DNA from: Streptomyces sp. NBC_01465
GTDB lineage: Bacteria > Actinomycetota > Actinomycetes > Streptomycetales > Streptomycetaceae
Assembly: GCF_036227325.1 (NCBI RefSeq)
Contig: NZ_CP109467.1
Span: 8,804,001 to 8,868,000, forward strand
Length of the DNA stretch: 64,000 nucleotides
Reading direction: 5' to 3'
The first letter of the stretch is position 1. Each line of letters opens with the position of its first letter. The notes below the pieces were generated by a model. It did no database searches. It was not told the DNA's origin and saw only the letters and a program-made list of their open reading frames with translations. Made by a program: the position numbers and the translations under genes. This document shows, piece by piece, positions 10,601 to 16,535 of this stretch.

Positions 10601-12488
10601 CGCCTCACTCGCCGCCGCGGGTGTCACCACCACCTACGGCTACGACAAGTCCAGTGCACTGACGTCCCTGACCACAGGCAGTGACCAGATCGTGTTCGGC
10701 CTTGATGCCGTCGGACGGCAGAAGACCGCCGCACTGCCCGGGGGATTCACCCGCACCACGGACTACGACAAGACCGGCAACACCAAAAACATCACCTACA
10801 CCCGAGCCGGTGCCACCGTCGGGACCCTGGCGTACGGCCGCGACGAGCGAAGCCTGCAGACCAGCCTGACCGGCAACCTCGCCAACATCGCACTCCCCGC
10901 AGCCGAAACCGGCACGACCTTCGGCGTCGACAACCAGATCAGCACCTACGCCGGGCGCACCTTCACCTACAACAAGGACGGGCAACTCTCCGCCGACGGC
11001 ATCCGCACCTACACCTGGAACGCCCGCGGGCAGCTGACCGGCCTGACCAAGGCCGGCCAGAGTTCCACCTTCGGCTACGACCCGCTCGGGGCCAGGACCA
11101 GCCGCACCACCGCCGGGGCCACCAGCAAATTCCTCACCGACGGCTCCAACCCACTGGTGGAGCAGAACAGCTCAGGACAGATCACCGGCACCGTCGTCAC
11201 CGGCGGGCTCGACGACTACCTCACCCGCAGTGAGAGTGGGAAGAACCAGGTCTACCTGACCGATGCCCAGGGCAGTGTCGTGGGACTGGCCAACAGCGAC
11301 GGCACCATCGCCACCACCTACACCTACGACCCCGCCGGCCAGGCCACCGCCACCGGGGCCGCCACCGGAAACCGCTACACCTACACCGGGCGCGAGGACG
11401 ACGGAACCGGCCTGCTCTACTACCGCGACCGGTACTACGACCCGCAGACCGGACGCTTCATCTCCCAAGACCCCATCGGCCAGGCCGGAGGCTCCAACCT
11501 CTACGAGTACGCCATGTCCTCACCCACCACCTACACCGACCCCAGCGGCGACAACCCGCTGCTCGTCGGCTGCCTGGTCGGCGGACTGACGGACGGCGCC
11601 ATCGACTGGCTCACCCAGCGCCTGTCCGGGCGCAAAGTCAACTGGGGACAGGTCGGAGCCTCTGCCGTGATGGGATGCCTCGCCGGCATGATCGGAGGAG
11701 AATTCGGAGGCGGCTGGGCATCGCGCGGGGTGTGCACACCCAACAGCTTCACCGGCGACACACCCGTCGTGATGGCTGACGGAACCCGCAGGCCCATCAA
11801 GGACATCAAGGTCGGCGACCGGGTGCTCGCCACCGACCCCGAGACCGGCGAAACAGGCGCCCACAACATCAGCACCCTCATCCGAGGCACCGGCGACAAA
11901 CAACTCGTCGACATCACCATCGACACCGACGGCCCTGCAGGCTCCAAGACCGGGCTCCTGACCGCCACGGACGGGCACCCGTTCTGGGTCCCGGAACTCC
12001 ACCAGTGGGTGCCCGCCAGCCAGTTGACACCTGGGCAGTGGCTCCAGACCAGCTCCGGAACCTGGGTCCAGGTCGAACACACTACCCACCGCCGCGAGTC
12101 GACGAGGGTCTACAACTTCACCGTCGACGACCTGCACACGTATTTCGTCGGCGCTGGAAACCGAGACGTCCTCGTCCACAACAAAACCTGCCTACTCGGA
12201 ACAAGTGTCGATATCAATCGATATCTTGAGAGAAATCATTACCGTGGCGGGTTCTATAAACTGAATGTACCGATGCGCGGATCGGGGCGCTGGAACTGGA
12301 CCCTGAACAAGAGATTCATCGACCATGCGCTGAAGAAGGGGATACCGATCAGGCTTGTCACGAACCCGAACAATGCGCTCTATAAAGGTGGAAACGTAAC
12401 CCAGCGGGAGATCCGGTATCTGATGGGCAAGGGATATGGATTCCGGAAGATCGAAAACTACTGGCTGGTGGTAAAAATCCGCCCATGA
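4662..12488 (+). CDS. RHS/YD-repeat secreted polymorphic toxin with Hint domain
   Basis: A 2,608-residue giant. A start at GTG 4662 or ATG 4701 leads into a signal peptide (VIVGAVMMALAGGSLAA). Domains in order: a lone YD repeat pair (about 92-128); two IPT/TIG beta-sandwich domains (about 130-295); eight or so PPC-like beta repeats ending in GTYxLxLxP (about 300-1080); a carboxypeptidase-regulatory-like domain near 1112; a DUF6531-like DPVDLHSG segment near 1361; a long YD/RHS repeat array (about 1530-2250); the RHS core motif YYRDRYYDPQTGRFISQDP near 2252; a Hint (intein-like autoprotease) domain from C2358 to HNK2508, with the TDGHPFW motif; and a 100-residue C-terminal toxin. RHS shells encapsulate the toxin and Hint is thought to release it. 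The toxin tail has visibly lower GC and no family was recognised. Confidence 0.9.
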   Translation: MRQHGERLNARLGMRFRRVIVGAVMMALAGGSLAAQDAPTAASLPHSTSSPTPQASSAPPQEAEPAGPSSSVSAKNSARGAAGAAAVTNSAVYAYDAAGRMVGVTDPAGETARYRYDATGNRLGVDRYPSSQLSVLSIVPARAAAGTRVTISGTGFAPSLTGNTVTFGGGKTATVATATATRLTVTVPAAAGTGTVAVKTGTTTVSSSEPFSLAGPGPAITAMSPATGPASTQVALTGSGFAAADTDNVVRFNGLIAVVVSRTATALTVKVPPGASSGQVTLDTPDGQTNAPKDFTVPSTSNVEATVRTTATDTAPVPVAVSQPGKIYQVLFGADRGDDVSFGFTGSTFSAVTLRLVDPQGATVDTTSIAGSAPNDWDLRHLPLSGTYSLYVEPNSNGVGSASLVLSEAAGGALDYAAAPSAAAMTRAGQNTRWTFTATAGDSVSLGVDALQMTSVNALLYAPNGDKLTERLIPNKGADSIDLDSVPQTGTYELVLDPYNAATGTAQASVSNYSTGGVATTTGPAVQVPISRPGQNGTATFQGQLGQQLSLGMAATGFTTSLPVTIKTPSGTVLETQTAWWNSPTEWELKTLPTTGTYTIVVAPTALGTGQLSLTLSQTATLAALTTGAAPAKADIPRFGQNLESTFQATTGDDLSLGLSANTVTTNLLVSVINPSGSTLINQRMVYTGQSGTIGLSDLPETGTYRIVIDPYQGGTGSLYLTLSVDIGNVVQIDGASALVSSTRPGQRLRATFTAPAGGMAGLALTSNTFTDTTNLTLLDASGALVKDLGTVSKATDGAKYFAALTAGATYTVLLEPTNGATGTGTLWLSAPVNAGALPANASPVTGALTRPGQQLLFTLQATAGEGAAVLISNSTFTGVTNIVTQTSAGASAGPAVTLTGATGETDLRPPLQAGTYQVLLQPAKPVSGNATASRVNDINGGTLTVGGARVPAAITAAAGNAHYTFAGTKGQKITTVVDAPPYDWELSVAGPDGKWLVDARYVAKATLSVDLPALTADGTYTVTVDPYSRATGTITLGAKVTGTLAKTPATADKPTTPPARAHTDTAPGIVPTGADAWQPDQRNLSGRDWTTHRGAAPAALPALRAPPGQTSLTGRVLKLDGTALPGVTVTVANKTARTDSSGRFLLAGISAQARTVVVDGSSANSRSRQYGTYSIRITPRAGRAIDLGFPVWMTPLDTKHTVTFTAPARTDVVLKTPQIPGLEVHIPKGSVIRDAKGNTVTKLGITAIPTDRTPFPLPKDSQVPVYFTVQPGGTTVFPKGAQIIYPNYTQQTPGHEMDFLNYDPADKGWHVYGHGKVSADGRQVIPDKNTRVWAFNGAMISGSATIPFDIPLLDDVVDWLSGDPVDLHSGLLTDTHTDLAVGDELGNAEVTRSYWQGDTRSRAFGIGRDLSYNARLFRADTTTYRDTDLYLPGGRTVHFVRTSPGTHYDDAVFEPTDSSSDFQGTRIQYDHTANHGGWNLTFRDGTVWFFPEYAPLAEIRDRHGNNLRLTRTDAPYGDVIQAATSSGRWVSLTYDAQHRVSSTQDNTGRTTAYTYDTTGRLDTVTDPAGKISRFTYDGTSNRIATANDARAITYMTNTYYADGRVKDQTLTEGAKFSFTYDKNGSGQVTATNVTQPGGSIRRVEFDASGMGTSDTEAYNTTLARKTLFGRGTRHRVDTITDPYNRRTDFTYDANGNITSTTDLAGTADARSSGTETLDGPFDQPTQSTDTLGNATLYTYETNGDLKSVSDPEGRTTTYTYAPDGQVKTVTDADGVTEFTYRFGQLVSVKDAEGRISSQFTDAAGRPSATSDPSGATTAIVYDKLSQVRQTTDPMGFTTGYAYDDNGNLTGLTDARTHTASWGYDNADRLKSATDALGNQSTFGYDAAGNLAKATTRAGKVATAEFDLLGRQTKGSYGVTTTGTAESTATYTYNDFDLPQTITDTAAGNESFTYDPYDQVKTATSSTGTVTYGYDSDGRRASLAAAGVTTTYGYDKSSALTSLTTGSDQIVFGLDAVGRQKTAALPGGFTRTTDYDKTGNTKNITYTRAGATVGTLAYGRDERSLQTSLTGNLANIALPAAETGTTFGVDNQISTYAGRTFTYNKDGQLSADGIRTYTWNARGQLTGLTKAGQSSTFGYDPLGARTSRTTAGATSKFLTDGSNPLVEQNSSGQITGTVVTGGLDDYLTRSESGKNQVYLTDAQGSVVGLANSDGTIATTYTYDPAGQATATGAATGNRYTYTGREDDGTGLLYYRDRYYDPQTGRFISQDPIGQAGGSNLYEYAMSSPTTYTDPSGDNPLLVGCLVGGLTDGAIDWLTQRLSGRKVNWGQVGASAVMGCLAGMIGGEFGGGWASRGVCTPNSFTGDTPVVMADGTRRPIKDIKVGDRVLATDPETGETGAHNISTLIRGTGDKQLVDITIDTDGPAGSKTGLLTATDGHPFWVPELHQWVPASQLTPGQWLQTSSGTWVQVEHTTHRRESTRVYNFTVDDLHTYFVGAGNRDVLVHNKTCLLGTSVDINRYLERNHYRGGFYKLNVPMRGSGRWNWTLNKRFIDHALKKGIPIRLVTNPNNALYKGGNVTQREIRYLMGKGYGFRKIENYWLVVKIRP

Positions 12489-12511
12489 CGCCCTGAGAAG
12501 CGGAGAAGATA

Positions 12512-12946
12512 ATGGTGCCAAGCAAAGCGGTATTCTTTCGCGAGGTGCAAGAAGCCTTTGCAGACGTCGTTTCCGAGCTTGCTCTAAATGGGCCTGTCGA
12601 GAGTGAGCTCGTGATACCGGTATCCAAATACGCCGAAGGTTCGGTCATCTACGAGATCAGCTTGGATGCTCGCGAGGGAAGCGTGAACACCAGCGTTGAA
12701 CTGGTCGTCGGCGACGCGTCCCTGATTTGCGACGTAGAAGACGTTGCCATCGCCGTAGGAACCCTTGAATCGCGGGGCAAAATATCCTTCAGCGCCCGAA
12801 ATCTCAAACAGCTGAAGAAATCGCTGATCGATCAGGTCGGGTGCGTCCCCGCCGTCCATTCGTTCATGATGACGCCGGAAGGCGAAAACATAATGAGAGC
12901 CGCAGGGGCCAGGGAATGGTCAAATCTTCCAGATTCCGAAGGATAG
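12512..12946 (+). CDS. Probable immunity protein for the RHS toxin
   Basis: A 144-residue cytoplasmic protein starting 23 bp after the RHS stop, with GGAG as ribosome-binding site. Like the toxin tail it is lower in GC than the rest of the locus, suggesting both came in together. It has no signal peptide or membrane segment. The sequence alternates acidic beta strands (VNTSVELVVGDASLICDVED) with a helical end. Position directly after a polymorphic-toxin C-terminus is the classic place for the cognate immunity gene. No known immunity family recognised. Confidence 0.65.
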   Translation: MVPSKAVFFREVQEAFADVVSELALNGPVESELVIPVSKYAEGSVIYEISLDAREGSVNTSVELVVGDASLICDVEDVAIAVGTLESRGKISFSARNLKQLKKSLIDQVGCVPAVHSFMMTPEGENIMRAAGAREWSNLPDSEG

Positions 12947-12965
12947 GTTTCCATTAGGTCCGGCC

Positions 12966-14078
12966 ATGCATCATCCGGGAGGATCCTTGTTCGCTACACG
13001 ACGGTTCGCACGGCGGCGGGTACTCCTGTCCGGAGCAGCGGCAGGACTCGCAGTGGGCGGCAGTGGATTTGCGGCCCGCTATATGGGCAAGTCCGAACCT
13101 GACTTAGGCGCAGCGCCCGTCCAGCTCCGCTCGACCCTCCCTGCAGAGCGCACGGTGCTCCTCGTCCTCGATCTCAAAAGGCCCACCGCCGATCCAGCGG
13201 AGCCGGTCAAGCAACTCCTGCAGCAGGCGCAGACTGCGTGGGGCGGGGAGACCGAGGTCGGATTAGCGCTCGGTGCAAGGATCTTTGGTACGTCGCCGCG
13301 GAAGCCTCGTCAGCTCACCACGATGCCGACTTTCCGGGGCGATCTCCTGGACCCCCAACAGGTACACGGCGACGTCCTCGTACAGGTCACTGGAGCGTCT
13401 CCCGCGAAGGTGGAAGAAGCGGCACAGGGTGTTCTGGGTACAGCCTCAGTCTGGCAACTTCGCTGGCGTATCAGCGGCTTCAGAACAGATAACCGCATCG
13501 AAGGTGGCCGAGGCCTGATGCGCAACCCCTTCCACTTCACGGACGGGTTCGGAAACCCGGACAGTGACCGCGAAGTGTGGGACAGGACGATAGTCCGGGC
13601 AGATCAGGGCGAGCCTGCCTGGGCTGTCGGCGGGTCGTACCAAGTGGTGCGGGTCATAAAATTTGCGACCGAGTTGTGGGACAAGGACTCTGTCGACCTC
13701 CAAGAGCGGATCGTCGGTCGTCACCGCGACGGACGATGGCTGGACGGCACCCCGAGCGGGGAGCAGCCGAACTACCGCGCTGATGCCCAGGGGAAACTGA
13801 CACCCCTCGACTCGCATGTCCGGCTCGCCGCTCCGGACCGGCGGAACCCTCCTCCCATGGTCCGGCGTAGTTACAACTACGACCGCGGAGACGGCGACTC
13901 CGGACTGATCTTCTCGTCCTTCCAGAGAGATCTGGCAGGAGGATTCGAGGCAGTACAGAAGCGGTTGGAGAGCGAAGCCCTGGCCTCTTACGTTCTGACC
14001 ATTGGAGGCGGCTACTTCTTTGCCCCTCCACCCGGCGGCGCCTGGCTGGGTCTGGCCCTGGGAAGCGGACCGGTATGA
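12966..14078 (+). CDS. Tat-exported DyP-type haem peroxidase
   Basis: A 370-residue dye-decolorising peroxidase. The N-terminus has a twin-arginine signal (RRFARRRVLLSGAAAG). Family hallmarks are present: FTDGFGNP around D193 (the GxxDG-type distal aspartate motif), SHVRLAAP with H284 as proximal haem ligand, RRSYNYDRG with the distal arginine (R300/301), and LIFSSFQRDL near the end. Such enzymes use H2O2 to oxidise phenols and dyes and are exported folded with haem. It lies only 19 bp after the immunity gene but normal high-GC codon use returns here, so a functional link to the toxin is doubtful. Confidence 0.85.
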   Translation: MHHPGGSLFATRRFARRRVLLSGAAAGLAVGGSGFAARYMGKSEPDLGAAPVQLRSTLPAERTVLLVLDLKRPTADPAEPVKQLLQQAQTAWGGETEVGLALGARIFGTSPRKPRQLTTMPTFRGDLLDPQQVHGDVLVQVTGASPAKVEEAAQGVLGTASVWQLRWRISGFRTDNRIEGGRGLMRNPFHFTDGFGNPDSDREVWDRTIVRADQGEPAWAVGGSYQVVRVIKFATELWDKDSVDLQERIVGRHRDGRWLDGTPSGEQPNYRADAQGKLTPLDSHVRLAAPDRRNPPPMVRRSYNYDRGDGDSGLIFSSFQRDLAGGFEAVQKRLESEALASYVLTIGGGYFFAPPPGGAWLGLALGSGPV

Positions 14079-14417
14079 GCGCCGTACTCACTCTGCACGC
14101 CCGGGGTTGATGCGAGTACGTGCAGGCTCACGCTGTCCAAGAGGACGCTTTCATCGGCACCTAAGCACCTCGACAGCGGCTGACTGATCCGGTGACGGCC
14201 CCGATGGGGCAGCCCTGAAGCAGGCCGCCCCGGCCTCGTCTTCCTTCGACTTCGGCACGGCTCCAGACGGCATTGACTGGGCGACTGTCGAGGAGCGCCC
14301 AGCTGCCCTTGGGCGGCCGCGTCCTGATCGCGCCCGGTGACCGGCGACGCATGAACACTTCCAGGGGTCGACCGACCCAAGTACGTGCAAGCCGCCCTCT
14401 ACGCCGGTGGGATCGGG
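14079..14417. other. Intergenic region
   Basis: About 340 bp between the convergent peroxidase and RelE-like genes. No ORF, clear hairpin or repeat could be supported. Confidence 0.35.
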
Positions 14418-14669
14418 TCAGCCGGCCCAGGTGAAGCTGATCGGGGTGATGCGTCCCGTCAGCATGTTGATGAACATCACCAGCAGGCCGGCCCCGGATC
14501 CGAAGGTGGCTTGCCACATCACCTTGTCGGCGATGCCGTACGGCTCGACGACTGTGAACGGGTCGGCCTCGAGGGCGTCGATGAGGTCCAGCAGGGCGAA
14601 CTGGCCCTCCAGGGGGAGGCTTTCGATCTGCTGCTGGGTGTGGTCGCTGACGTGGAAGGACCAGGTCAC
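14418..14669 (-). CDS. RelE/ParE-like toxin candidate
   Basis: An 83-residue protein. The GTG at 14669 is chosen because it overlaps the TGA of the upstream gene as GTGA, although an in-frame ATG exists at 14714. The pattern HTQQQIESLPLEGQFALLDLIDALEADPF resembles the N-terminal helices of RelE/ParE-type mRNA interferases and gyrase poisons. The end (GLLVMFINMLTGRITPISFTWAG) would form the terminal strands. The typical catalytic Arg/His residues are not obvious, so the assignment rests on general pattern, size and paired arrangement. Confidence 0.55.
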   Translation of the reverse strand: MTWSFHVSDHTQQQIESLPLEGQFALLDLIDALEADPFTVVEPYGIADKVMWQATFGSGAGLLVMFINMLTGRITPISFTWAG

Positions 14670-14977
14670 GCGGCGCCACGCTGCTCGCGGGTGGCCCGCA
14701 GTCGGGTACGCCATTCCTGGTGAGCGTCCTGGGAGGTGGCATCCGCCCGGTATGCGGGCGGCAGGTCGCCGTGCTCCTCAAGGTATGCACGGGCGGCATC
14801 CACGTTCGGTGCATCCACGGTCGACCACTGCAGGGCGAGAGCCTGCCAGCGGGTGAGGACTTCTTCGAGTTGGTCCAGGGGTGCGAGGTGGACCTCACGC
14901 AGACACCTCTGGCGCAGCTCTGCGGAGGGCAGGGCGTGGACGATGGTGTCGATCGTCCAGTCGTGGGTGCTGCTCAT
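14666..14977 (-). CDS. Hypothetical protein paired with the RelE-like gene
   Basis: A 103-residue helical protein with an ATG at 14977. It starts MSSTHDWTIDTIVHALP and continues with amphipathic helices (RQRCLREVHLAPLDQLEEVLTRWQ), then a charged tail ending REQRGAA. The 4-bp GTGA overlap with the downstream toxin-like gene marks a two-gene operon with the antitoxin-like gene first, the usual toxin-antitoxin order. No DNA-binding fold could be identified, so the antitoxin role is inferred from arrangement. Confidence 0.55.
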   Translation of the reverse strand: MSSTHDWTIDTIVHALPSAELRQRCLREVHLAPLDQLEEVLTRWQALALQWSTVDAPNVDAARAYLEEHGDLPPAYRADATSQDAHQEWRTRLRATREQRGAA

Positions 14978-15336
14978 CTTCTGCCCCCTTCGTCATAGTG
15001 ATGCCGGAGCGGCCGGTCCCGGCGAGCTTGATAGCAGGGTGATATCAGCTGCGGACCACGGTAGCGGTCGGTGGCGGTGGCTGTCAGGTGGAGGCGTGGT
15101 GGCGGTCACGGGATCGCCCACCCTCGCTGTCCCGATCCCCCACGGGGGATGGCGGAGCCGCCAGACATGGACGCGTCGGGACGGCGGATGGTGCTCAGTG
15201 CTCGATCCTGCCTTGCGGATCGTGTGGGTGTCGTTCGGGGGCGTGGCCTGGAATGTGACAGGCCCCGGCATCAGCCCCCTCTTACTTGGTGGTGTGGGTG
15301 GGGTAGACCCGGACGTCGGTGTAGGCCAAGCAGGGC
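14978..15336. other. Intergenic region, promoter of the paired operon
   Basis: About 360 bp. It should contain the promoter of the minus-strand pair starting at 14977. No convincing gene was seen; open frames here lack start sites and codon bias. Confidence 0.35.
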
Positions 15337-15365
15337 GGCCCGCCGAGGACTAGCCTCGGCGGGCC
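15337..15365 (-). terminator. Strong hairpin terminator
   Basis: A perfect 12-bp stem (GGCCCGCCGAGG at 15337-15348 with CCTCGGCGGGCC at 15354-15365) and a 5-nt loop. It sits 21 bp beyond the stop of the minus-strand gene at 15387, closing the ALF toxin / barstar operon. Confidence 0.75.
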
Positions 15366-15386
15366 GCTGAAGTGCGTACCGCTATG

Positions 15387-15902
15387 TCAGGTGCTGCTCG
15401 TGGTCGACGACTGCAGCACTGTGCATGGGGAGTCCCACCATGGGAGACCGTTCCGAACCTGGTCGAGATGATGACCTGAGTAGTTCGGTGGTGCCCCGGT
15501 GATGCCGGGGGCTTCCAGCAAGTAGAAGTCCGCGTGTTCCCCGCTCACGGAGAATTCGCCGTCCGGGAAGAACTCCAGGTCGAGCCGCAGACCGTTGTCG
15601 GGGGTCCTGGCGGGTCTGCTGGAGACCACGGTGAACGCCATGAGGTTCTGAGACTGCGGCGATCCTTGCCAGTGGAAGGCCTGCAGTCCGCGAACCACGA
15701 GGAGGGCTGCGTTGCCGGTTGGATAGTGCGATGCCGTGCGCATTTCGAAGAGAAGCGCGGCACGGTTGGCGGTCGGGCACACCCTGCTGTCCAGGAACTG
15801 TACGTCCTCCAGGGCGTCGTCTTCCTTGAGCGGGTCCCAGCTGCTGGGACCCGTGGCTGGATAGCTGTCCTGGGAGGTGAAGAGTTTTTCGATGAGCGTC
15901 AT
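15387..15902 (-). CDS. Hypothetical protein downstream of the barstar-like gene
   Basis: A 171-residue cytoplasmic protein. The ATG at 15902 is preferred to a TTG at 15920. It is acidic, with mixed beta strands (FTVVSSRPART, LRLDLEFFPDGEFSVSG) and no signal peptide. It is third in the minus-strand run ALF toxin / barstar-like / this gene, after a gap of about 180 bp, and ends just before a strong terminator. The position could mark a second immunity or orphan immunity gene, but no family was recognised. Confidence 0.6.
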   Translation of the reverse strand: MTLIEKLFTSQDSYPATGPSSWDPLKEDDALEDVQFLDSRVCPTANRAALLFEMRTASHYPTGNAALLVVRGLQAFHWQGSPQSQNLMAFTVVSSRPARTPDNGLRLDLEFFPDGEFSVSGEHADFYLLEAPGITGAPPNYSGHHLDQVRNGLPWWDSPCTVLQSSTTSST

Positions 15903-16085
15903 GGTGTCGATCCGTGCCAATACGTGTCAACGACGAAGACGATGCGGCCCGTTGAGGGAAAATCCCAAAACGGGCCACATCGGTCGCACTGTAGTCTCGC
16001 ACGTTGCTACTGGTGGGGGAAAAGGAGCCGCCCTATTCGCGGCGCACCTGTTACATCGCGATATGGCCTCGTCCAAGCCGTCGTA

Positions 16086-16535
16086 TTACGGGTGGTGCAG
16101 CAAACGCCGAGTGATCGGTTCGTCCTCTGCGTCGACGGCCACGTAGACGGACAGTTCCGTGGGTTCCCCGACCGCTGATCTGGCATCGGACAGTTCTTCC
16201 GCCAGGTCACGCAAAACCCACAGTGCATGTTGGAAGTCCTGCTTGTGCTCAGCTTTCGCGCTGCCCGCATCAGTCCAGACAAGGATCAGGCGGGGAACCC
16301 GCATCCTGTGGAGGCCCTCCCAGAGGGAGTCCGCGAGCGCGTCCCAGCTTCGTGAGCTCTCCAAGGGCGGATCCAGGGGAAGCGATTCACCCACTGCTGC
16401 GAAGAATGCCTGCCTATCTACCCGTCCTTTGGTCGATACGGTCAGGGCCGGGATATTCTGGATTTCGGCCGAGCCGAGGATGTCGGGAACTGCGTCATGC
16501 GACACGATCACGAACTTATGTGCCATGAGAATCAC
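16086..16535 (-). CDS. Barstar-like ribonuclease inhibitor (immunity protein)
   Basis: About 149 residues from a GTG at 16535 that overlaps the toxin TGA as GTGA; an ATG lies at 16526. The central part matches barstar: a Val/Ile-rich first strand, the region KGRVDRQAFFAAVGESLPLDP, then SRSWDALADSLWEGL, the conserved WDAL-D-L helix of the family, followed by strand LILVWTDAG. Barstars plug the active site of barnase/RNase T1-type enzymes in the cytoplasm. The preceding gene ends in exactly such an RNase domain, so this is very probably its cognate immunity protein. Confidence 0.8.
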   Translation of the reverse strand: MILMAHKFVIVSHDAVPDILGSAEIQNIPALTVSTKGRVDRQAFFAAVGESLPLDPPLESSRSWDALADSLWEGLHRMRVPRLILVWTDAGSAKAEHKQDFQHALWVLRDLAEELSDARSAVGEPTELSVYVAVDAEDEPITRRLLHHP

